Source: G963704535 sp963704535
GTDB taxonomy: Bacteria; Chloroflexota; Chloroflexia; Chloroflexales; Roseiflexaceae
DNA: 64,000 nt
Reading direction: 5' to 3'
Assembly (NCBI GenBank): GCA_963704535.1
Contig: OY969916.1
Location: forward strand, 11,196,834 to 11,260,833
Below the pieces are notes generated by a model, which was not told the DNA's origin, searched no databases, and saw only the letters and a list, made by a program, of their open reading frames with translations. Positions within the stretch are counted from its first letter, which is position 1. Every line of letters begins with the position of its first letter. This document shows positions 57,704 through 64,000 of this stretch, in pieces. Position numbers and translations under genes: made by a program.

Positions 57704-59482
57704 TTACGGCTGTGTTTGATACCAGTCGTGGGCCTCGTCCTCGCTCATCTGCTCAAGCATGTTGAGCAGCGCCTCGAACTGGCCGGCGTCGGACTGGTCC
57801 AGGATATGCTGCTCGATCAGCTTGGCCAGGTCTTTGATCGTCGGGCGCAGGAAATACTCGCGCAGCGGCACATCGACGCCGAAGCGCGATTGGACCTGCC
57901 AGATCAGCTGCATGGCGAGCAGGGAGTGCCCGCCCACATCGAAGAAGTTGTCTTCGATACCGACCTGCTCAAGCCGCAGCAGTTCGCGCCAGATCGCCGC
58001 CAGCTCCTCCTCGGTGGGCGTGCGCGGCGCGATATAGGCGGTGGCCAGCTCCGGTCGGCGCGCGTCCGGGACAGGCAGGGCCGCCCGATCGAGCTTGCCG
58101 TTCGGCATGCGCGGCAGCGCGTCAAGCAGCACCAGCGCGGTCGGAATCATGTAGTCGGGCAGCCGTTCGCGCAGCGCCGGCCGCAGCGCGCTGATCGTCA
58201 GCTCCTGGCCGGCGCGCGGCACGATGTAGGCCACCAGCCGCTGGTCGCCGGGCGTGTCCTCGCGGGCCAGCGCGACCGCCTCGCGCGTCTCCGGCAGCGC
58301 CCGTAGCGCCGCCTCGATCTCGCCCAGCTCGATCCGATGCCCGCGAATCTTGACCTGGAAGTCGGCGCGGCCTAGGTACTCGATCGTGCCATCCGGCAGC
58401 CAGCGCGCCAGGTCGCCGGTCCGGTACAGCCGGTTGTCAGTTGTCAGTGGTCCGTTGTCAGTGGTCGGTTGCCCCTGGTCGAGCGCTCCCTGTGCTTTGT
58501 TCTTTGTTCTTTGTTCTTTGTTCTCGGCCGGTTGCAACTGACCACTGACAACTGACCACGGACTCGGCACAAAGCGCTCTGCGGTCAGCTCCGGCCGCCC
58601 CAGGTAGCCGCGCGCCAGGCCCGCGCCGCCGATGTACAGCTCGCCGACGACGCCGACTGGCTGCGGGCGCAATTGCGGATCGAGAATGTAGACGGTCGTG
58701 TTGGCGATCGGCCGGCCGATCGTCAGTGGCCGGCGCCCGCGCTCAACCCGGCAGATCGTGGACCAGATCGTCGTCTCGGTCGGGCCGTACATATTCCACA
58801 GCTCACGACCGCGCTCCAGCAGCGCGTCGGCCAGGTCGGGCGGCAGAGCCTCGCCGCCGCACAGCATCCGCAGTTGCGGCGCGCCGGCCCAGCCCGCGCT
58901 CAACATCAGCCGCCAAGTCGAGGGCGGCGCCTGCATCATGGTCACGCCCAGCCGCTCGATCTGCTGCTGGAGCCGTAACCCATCGACGGCGACCTCGCGC
59001 CCGGCAATCACCACCTGCGCGCCGACGCTCAATGGCAGGAACAGCTCCAGCCCGGCGATGTCGAACGAGAGCGTGGTGACAGCCAGCAGGATGTCGTCTG
59101 CCGCGATGCCCGGTTCGCGCCGCATCGAGCGCAGGAAGTTGACAACCGAGCGGTGCTGCACCTGCACGCCTTTGGGGCTGCCAGTCGAGCCGGAGGTGTA
59201 GATCACATACGCCAGGTTACTCGGCGACACGTGGCGAGGGGCGCGGGCGCGGCTTCGGCGTCGGGCGCGGGCCGGTCGAGGCAGAGCAGGCGGCCTGGTC
59301 GCATGGGCAGGCCGCATTGAGCCAAGGCGCGCTCGAGTCAGCATCACAGGCGCGGCGCTGTCGGCCAGCATAAAGGCCAGCCGGTCGGCGGGTAGCGCCG
59401 GGTCCAGCGGCACATACGCCCCGCCGGCCTTCAGGATGCCCAGCATGCCCACGACCAGCTCGATCCGCGAGCGCATCGACAC
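57704..59482 (-). CDS. NRPS adenylation(Gly)-carrier segment, 3' part of a frameshifted gene
   Basis: 592 codons, beginning within A2 of the adenylation domain (ELVVGMLGILKAGGAYVPLD). A3 is YVIYTSGSTGSPKGVQ, pocket residues about DILQLGMIWK (glycine), A5 NMYGPTETTIWS, A8 GRADFQVKIRGHRIELGEIE, A10 NGKLDRAAL, then a carrier with DNFFDVGGHSLLAMQL and a short acidic tail. A stretch around 59250-59330 (ARPPALPRPARARRRSRARA) is out of frame and should read about RPGRLLCLDRPAPDAEAA, so a compensating pair of indels is likely. It continues the gene at 59885-64000. A GTCCGTTGTC-type repeat is embedded before A7. Confidence 0.88.
   Translation of the reverse strand: MSMRSRIELVVGMLGILKAGGAYVPLDPALPADRLAFMLADSAAPVMLTRARLGSMRPAHATRPPALPRPARARRRSRARAPRHVSPSNLAYVIYTSGSTGSPKGVQVQHRSVVNFLRSMRREPGIAADDILLAVTTLSFDIAGLELFLPLSVGAQVVIAGREVAVDGLRLQQQIERLGVTMMQAPPSTWRLMLSAGWAGAPQLRMLCGGEALPPDLADALLERGRELWNMYGPTETTIWSTICRVERGRRPLTIGRPIANTTVYILDPQLRPQPVGVVGELYIGGAGLARGYLGRPELTAERFVPSPWSVVSGQLQPAENKEQRTKNKAQGALDQGQPTTDNGPLTTDNRLYRTGDLARWLPDGTIEYLGRADFQVKIRGHRIELGEIEAALRALPETREAVALAREDTPGDQRLVAYIVPRAGQELTISALRPALRERLPDYMIPTALVLLDALPRMPNGKLDRAALPVPDARRPELATAYIAPRTPTEEELAAIWRELLRLEQVGIEDNFFDVGGHSLLAMQLIWQVQSRFGVDVPLREYFLRPTIKDLAKLIEQHILDQSDAGQFEALLNMLEQMSEDEAHDWYQTQP
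58432..58565. repeat. GTCCGTTGTC-family repeat plus TTTGTTCTT words inside A(Gly), before motif A7
   Basis: GGTTGTCAGTTGTCAGTGGT on one side, TGCTTTGTTCTTTGTTCTT in the middle and ACTGACCACTGACAACTGAC on the other. It is translated as WSVVSGQLQPAENKEQRTKN, a variable middle and TTDNGPLTTDN before RLYRTGDLARW. At about 134 bp it is the longest of the adenylation-domain insertions. Confidence 0.8.
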
Positions 59483-59884
59483 AGAGCCCGACCAGGCCTC
59501 CGGGCCCGACTCCCAGATGCCGCGGGCGCCGCGCCATTTGGTTGGCGCGCTCGTTCAGCTCGGCGTAGCTGAGTTGCCCGGCCCCGTCGCGGGCGGCGAT
59601 GGCGCTGCGGGCGTCGTGACGGCCTGCGCCGCGAACAGCTCGTGCAGGCACAGCTCGCCGGCCATCGTCCGGCCTGCGCTGGCGTCCAGCGCGCGGAGCT
59701 GCTGCTGCTCGGCGGCGCTCAACAGCGGCAGGTCGGCCACGCGCTGGTCCGGGTTCTCGGCCATCGCGTCCAGCAGCATCGTCAGACTCTCGACCATCCG
59801 CGCGATCGTGGTCTCGTCAAACAGGTCGGTGTTGTACTCCAGCAAGCCGCGGATGCCGCCGGAAGTCTTCCTCCAGGTTCAGCG
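59483..59884 (-). pseudogene. Frameshifted joint between condensation and adenylation domains of the first NRPS
   Basis: Reads across four short frames: RAERSKFDLTLNLEE, then LLEYNTDLFDETTIARMVES to ELCLHELFAAQAVT, then GQLSYAELNERANQMA, then LGVGPGGLVGLCVD, before joining the ORF that starts at 59482. In order these are the C-domain end and A1/A2 region of a normal module, so the coding sequence is continuous apart from several single-base indels (near 59870, 59600, 59530 and 59480). Confidence 0.75.
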
Positions 59885-62800
59885 TCAGGTCGAACTTCGA
59901 TCGTTCGGCTCTCGCACTCGACAGTGGGTACACGCGCAGCTCGCCAGCTCGGCAGGCTCGGGCATGGGCGCGTTTTGCAGCGCGAAGAGCACCTGAAAAA
60001 TCGGGCTGCGGCTGAGGTCGCGCACCGGCTGGACGGCCTCGACCAGTTGCTCGAAGGGCAGGTCCTGGTGGGCGTAAGCCTCCAAACACTCCTCGCGCAT
60101 CCGCGCCAGCAGCACCCACACGGTCGGGTTGTCGCCCAGCTCGCCGCGCAGCACCACCGTGTTGATGAAACAGCCGATCAGCCCTTCCAGCTCTGGGTGG
60201 TTGCGTCCGGCCACCGGCGTGCCGATCAGCACCCGTTCCTGTCCGCTCAAGCGACTCAACAGCGTCGCAAAGCCGGCCAGCAGCACCATATGCAGCGTCG
60301 CCCCACTGGCCTGCCCCAGCGCGAGGAGCCGCGCGCTGAACGCTGCGTCCCAGGCCAGCGGCAGGCTGGTGCCACGGTAGGAAGCCAGCGCCGGGCGCGC
60401 TCGGTCGGTCGGCAGCGCCAGCGGGGCAGGCTGCTGGCCCAGCCGCGCGCGCCAGAAGGCCAGTTGCTGCTCCAGCACCGCGCCTTGCAGCCACTCGCGC
60501 TGCCAGAGCGCATAGTCGGCGTACTGGAGCGGTAGCGCGGGCAAGGCAAGCGGCTCATCGCGCCGGGCGGCCTGGTAGCCGGCGGCCAGTTCGCGCACCA
60601 GGATGCCCAGCGACCAGCCGTCGGCGATGGTGTGGTGCAATGTCAGCGCCAGGATGTGCTGCCGGGGCGCGGTGCGCAGAAGGGCCGCACGCAGCAGCGG
60701 GCCACGGGCCAGGTCGAAGGGCTGGCGGATGAAGGCTTCCAGCCAGGCGGGCGCATCGGCGGCCGACAGGTCCAGCCGTAGCAGCGGAACCAGTGCGGCA
60801 GCCTCGGCGATCGGGGCGACTTCCTGGCGCGGCTGGCCCTGGTGGATTGGGAAGCAGGTGCGTAGGACAGCGTGGCGCTGGACCAGCGCGGTCAGGCTGG
60901 CGTCCAGGGCATCGGAGTCGAGCACGCCATCGAGGGCCAGGGCGCCGGCGATGGTATAGAGCGGCTGGTCGGGGGCAAGCTGAGATAGGAACCACAAGCG
61001 CTGCTGGGCGAAGGCCAGCGGAAGCGGGCCAGGCGAGGTGCTGGGCAGCAAGGGCGGAGGAGGCGCGGCCAGGGCGGGTAGGGCGGCCAGGGCGGCGGCC
61101 AGGGCGGCGATGGTGGGATGGTCGAAGAGCAGGCGCAACGGCAGGTCGCGGTTGAGGCGCTCGCGCAGGCGGGCCAGCAGGCGCGCGGCCAGGAGCGAGT
61201 GGCCGCCGAGGGCGAAGAAGTGGTCGTTGATGCCGACCTGTTCGATGCCCAGCAGCTCCTGCCAGAGCGACGCCAGCGTGGCCTCCAGCGCGGTCCGTGG
61301 CGCCTCGTACGCCGTCGCCAGGTTGGGCCGCTCGTGCCGGCGCTGGTGGTCGAGCGTCGCCAGCAGTGCCGGCATCTCCCGCAGCGCTGTGGTGACACGC
61401 ACCAGCCGGTTCGCGACGCGCCGGCGACCGCCGGTTGCCGCGCGCGGGGCTGGCGCGGCATCATGGACTGGCGCGGCATCGGCGTCGGGCATGTAGGTCA
61501 GCGCGGCGGCGGCGATGGCCGGGATGACCACCAACTCGGCCCCGTCGCCGGGCCGGCGCTCGGCTGCCGCCAGCGATACCAGGAATGCCCGAGCGGGCAT
61601 GTTCTTACTGGTTTCTACAAAGCGCAGGGTCACATGTTCCATGCCGCGCGCCAGGGCCAGCTCACCGAGGTGCCGCAGCATGTGGTGCTCGACGCCGCGG
61701 CCCAGCGCCCGGCAGCTCAACAGGAACGTATCGACGAACAGCGTTCCGGCGGCGGCGCGGGTGACAAGCGCGCCCACCAGCCCGTAGTCGCCGAAGCGGT
61801 CGCTGACCTCGACCGTCAGGCAGTCGGCGGCCAGTTGCTGGATCTCGCTCTCGGAGCGGCGGATTCCGCCCAAGTTGAACTGGTTGGTGCGCTGCGTCAG
61901 TTGCGCCACCCGCGCCACCTGTGCAGGCTGCATCGCGTCGATCCGCACCTTCAGCCCCAGCCCCTCCAGGAACTCGCCCAGCGAGTGCGACTGGCGGCGC
62001 TGGCGTTCGCGCTGCGCGTTCAGGCCGTACAGCTCGCTGCGGCGGCGGTCCTCCTCGGTCACGCGCAAGTGGTCGAAGGGCCAGACATGGCGCAGGAACG
62101 CGGCCTGATCCGCGCGGGGAAGCTGGATCGTCAGCACCTCCGGTTGGCGCTCGCGCATCTGAGCGCACTCGAGCGGGTCATCGTCGATGAACATGAAGCT
62201 GTCCAGCCCCAGCTGAAGCTCCTGGGCCAGTTCGGCCAGGTTGTCGGCCTTCGAGCGCCAGTTGACGCGCCAGGTGACCAGGTGCTCACGCTTCAGCAGC
62301 ATCTCTTCGCGCTGCTCGAACACCTCGAACACATCCTGCTCATTGTTTTTGCTGCACAGGCAGATCAACCGGCCGGCCCGCTGCTGCTCCACGATCAGCG
62401 CCTGGAGCGCGCGCCGCTCGGCTCCAATCGCGATGCCCTGCGGCCCATCCTCGCCGACCACCCCGTCCCAGAGGGTCTGGTCGCAGTCGAGCACGATCAC
62501 CTTGACGGCCTCGAAGCGCAGGGCGTGAATGCGACGGGCGCTCAGCGTGCCCAGCGCCGTGAAGAACGCGCGGGTGAAAGGAATGTGGCCCAGCGCATCG
62601 CCGTGCGGGTCGAATAGTTCGGCGACCGGGTAGGCCGCGTAATCGGCGCCGCCGATCAGCGTCACGCCGATCAGCCCACCCAGCGCATCGCGCAGGCGTT
62701 GCTCCAGTTGGTCGAATAGCGCGCCGTGCTGCCCGCGAACCTCAGGCGAGTCGGGGCAGACCGCGATCAACAGCGGCGTGGCGTGCCGGCTCGCCATGCC

Positions 62801-63998
62801 CTCGACGGCCTGGATGAACTCTTCCAGTGTCTGCTCCAACCGCGCCGCCTGCTGCTCCAGCGAGTGTTCGCCCTCGGCGTAGCGCAGCCAATCCTCGAAG
62901 CGCAGCAGCAGCACATTCGCCCCACGCTGGTTGGCGCCCAGCAGGCTGTGCGGGTCGAGCAACTGCTGAAAAACCTGGTTGTAGGGCGCGAACGCGACTT
63001 GGGCCGGCAGATCGAGCTGGCGCAGCCAGAACGCCAACGCCTCCTCGACCGGCTCGGCTGTGAAGGTCGCGCTGATCGCCACCTGCTCGCGCCGGGCGAA
63101 GGCGAGGTCGCCCACGCGCGCCTCGGGGCGGGCAGCGATCTCCTTCAGCAGCGCGCAGAGCTGGTCGAGGAGCTGCGCGGCGGTGTCGTCGGCGATCCGG
63201 TCGCAATCGTAGACCAGCCGCAGGATCAGCTCCTGATCGGGCACGGCGAACAGCGTCAGCGGGTAATTGGTACGTCCCGAGAACGAGCGCACGGCGCTGA
63301 CGCGCGGGCTGCCGTCCCAGCGCCGCAATGCCGCGTCGGCCGGATAGTTCTCGAACACCAGCACGCTCTCGAACAGCGGCGCGCCCGGTGCCAGTTCGCC
63401 CCAGCGCTGCACCTGCGCCAGCGGGCTGTGCTCATACTGCTGCAAGGCCGACTGGCGCTCCTGCATGCCGCGCAGCCAGGCCACCAGCGGCTGCTCGGGG
63501 TCGATCGCCACCCGCACCGGCAGCGTGTTGATGAACAGGCCGACCATTGACTCGACGCCGGGCAGCTCGGGCGGGCGCCCGGCGACCGTCGCGCCGAACA
63601 GCACGTCGTCATGGCCGCTGTAGTGGCGCAGCAGCACGGCCCACGCGCCGCGCATGATCGTGTTCAGCGTGATCTGATTCTGCTGGGCCAGCACCCGCAG
63701 CGCCTGGGTAGCCTCGGCGTCCAGGCCGACCTGGCGCTCATCGTAGGTGCCCGCCGGCTTGTCCAGCGGCATGCCCGCGTCCGAGAGCAGCGGCGTCGGC
63801 ATACTGAAGCCGCGCAGCTCCTCGCGCCAGAACGCCTCGGCATGCGCGAGATCCTGACGCTGGAGCCAGGCGATATACTCTTGGTACGGGCGCGGCTGTT
63901 CCAGCGTCAGCTCTCGACCGGCGCTGAAGGCCCGGTAGAAATCGAATACCTCACGAATCACCAGCGCGGCGCACCAGCCGTCGAGGAGCAAGTGATGC
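59885..63998 (-). CDS. NRPS C-FkbH-T-C segment, partial at the right window edge
   Basis: The gene runs off the window; the edge falls in the first C domain at HHLLLDGW. After that C domain (to about 63060) comes an FkbH-like domain (about 63050-61550): the HAD motif VIVLDCDQTLWDGVVGEDG, LCSKNNEQDVFEV, FIDDDPLECAQMR, and the acyltransfer half with RTNQFNLGGIRRSE and the Cys in FLLSCRALGRGVEHHML. FkbH proteins take 1,3-bisphosphoglycerate, remove phosphate and load glycerate on a carrier. The carrier follows directly (DHFFALGGHSLLAARL, about 61.2 kb), then a second C domain with HHTIADG. FkbH thus occupies the place of an adenylation domain. The gene continues in 57704-59884 after frameshifts. 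Confidence 0.9.
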   Translation of the reverse strand, partial: HHLLLDGWCAALVIREVFDFYRAFSAGRELTLEQPRPYQEYIAWLQRQDLAHAEAFWREELRGFSMPTPLLSDAGMPLDKPAGTYDERQVGLDAEATQALRVLAQQNQITLNTIMRGAWAVLLRHYSGHDDVLFGATVAGRPPELPGVESMVGLFINTLPVRVAIDPEQPLVAWLRGMQERQSALQQYEHSPLAQVQRWGELAPGAPLFESVLVFENYPADAALRRWDGSPRVSAVRSFSGRTNYPLTLFAVPDQELILRLVYDCDRIADDTAAQLLDQLCALLKEIAARPEARVGDLAFARREQVAISATFTAEPVEEALAFWLRQLDLPAQVAFAPYNQVFQQLLDPHSLLGANQRGANVLLLRFEDWLRYAEGEHSLEQQAARLEQTLEEFIQAVEGMASRHATPLLIAVCPDSPEVRGQHGALFDQLEQRLRDALGGLIGVTLIGGADYAAYPVAELFDPHGDALGHIPFTRAFFTALGTLSARRIHALRFEAVKVIVLDCDQTLWDGVVGEDGPQGIAIGAERRALQALIVEQQRAGRLICLCSKNNEQDVFEVFEQREEMLLKREHLVTWRVNWRSKADNLAELAQELQLGLDSFMFIDDDPLECAQMRERQPEVLTIQLPRADQAAFLRHVWPFDHLRVTEEDRRRSELYGLNAQRERQRRQSHSLGEFLEGLGLKVRIDAMQPAQVARVAQLTQRTNQFNLGGIRRSESEIQQLAADCLTVEVSDRFGDYGLVGALVTRAAAGTLFVDTFLLSCRALGRGVEHHMLRHLGELALARGMEHVTLRFVETSKNMPARAFLVSLAAAERRPGDGAELVVIPAIAAAALTYMPDADAAPVHDAAPAPRAATGGRRRVANRLVRVTTALREMPALLATLDHQRRHERPNLATAYEAPRTALEATLASLWQELLGIEQVGINDHFFALGGHSLLAARLLARLRERLNRDLPLRLLFDHPTIAALAAALAALPALAAPPPPLLPSTSPGPLPLAFAQQRLWFLSQLAPDQPLYTIAGALALDGVLDSDALDASLTALVQRHAVLRTCFPIHQGQPRQEVAPIAEAAALVPLLRLDLSAADAPAWLEAFIRQPFDLARGPLLRAALLRTAPRQHILALTLHHTIADGWSLGILVRELAAGYQAARRDEPLALPALPLQYADYALWQREWLQGAVLEQQLAFWRARLGQQPAPLALPTDRARPALASYRGTSLPLAWDAAFSARLLALGQASGATLHMVLLAGFATLLSRLSGQERVLIGTPVAGRNHPELEGLIGCFINTVVLRGELGDNPTVWVLLARMREECLEAYAHQDLPFEQLVEAVQPVRDLSRSPIFQVLFALQNAPMPEPAELASCACTHCRVREPNDRSST

Positions 63999-64000
63999 TG

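Overview
This 64 kb window is high-GC bacterial chromosome. It most likely comes from the Chloroflexota (class Chloroflexia or a filamentous relative). Support for this: a secreted protein with long TNTPTNTPVPPT-type spacers, a biotin carboxylase with a tiny partner protein, several families of short palindromic or tandem repeats scattered between and inside genes, and large NRPS genes without an actinobacterial context. The species assignment is inference.

Layout. 0-7.2 kb: housekeeping genes (ClpC-type chaperone cut by the left edge, biotin carboxylase-BCCP, YtxH-like and YugP-like membrane proteins, a secreted hypothetical). 7.2-11 kb: a 1140-aa surface protein with a choice-of-anchor A-like region, Thr/Pro spacers and a terminal SdrD-B-like domain. 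11.1-17.1 kb (minus strand): msrB, then a formate dehydrogenase operon of a NuoE-NuoF fusion, a ferredoxin-like subunit, a catalytic subunit with an in-frame UGA and textbook bacterial SECIS hairpin (selenoprotein), and fdhD. 17.3-20.9 kb: sugar ABC transporter (two permeases and a lipoprotein). 21.8-30.1 kb: kdpFABCDE potassium-uptake operon, riddled with single-base frameshifts except for kdpC. 30.1-32.7 kb: a PAS/GAF histidine kinase, convergent with kdpE.

33.0-64.0 kb (minus strand, running off the right edge) is a nonribosomal peptide cluster. In transcription order it encodes [..C-FkbH-T-C-A(Gly)-T], [C-A(Thr)-T-C-A(Ser)-T-C-A(Cys-like)-T-E], [C-T], then a single 3265-codon open frame joining Cy-A(degenerate)-T, an MFS exporter, a membrane M28 peptidase and a LanB-like dehydratase, and finally a kynurenine 3-monooxygenase-like flavoenzyme. 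FkbH implies a glycerate-derived unit, and the Cy domain implies a thiazoline or oxazoline ring. The exporter, peptidase and LanB-like protein are candidates for export, maturation and tRNA-dependent tailoring. This is the most unusual system in the window.

Two overlays affect interpretation. First, many genes carry apparent +1 insertions (16.5, 21.9-29.7, 31.1, 34.2, 47.1 and 59.2-60.0 kb), which look more like sequence error than decay because flanking residues remain conserved. Second, several long fused ORFs keep Shine-Dalgarno sequences and ATGs at their internal joints, so they may be real fusions or adjacent genes joined by an indel. Coordinates for frameshifted genes give the full reconstructed extent.
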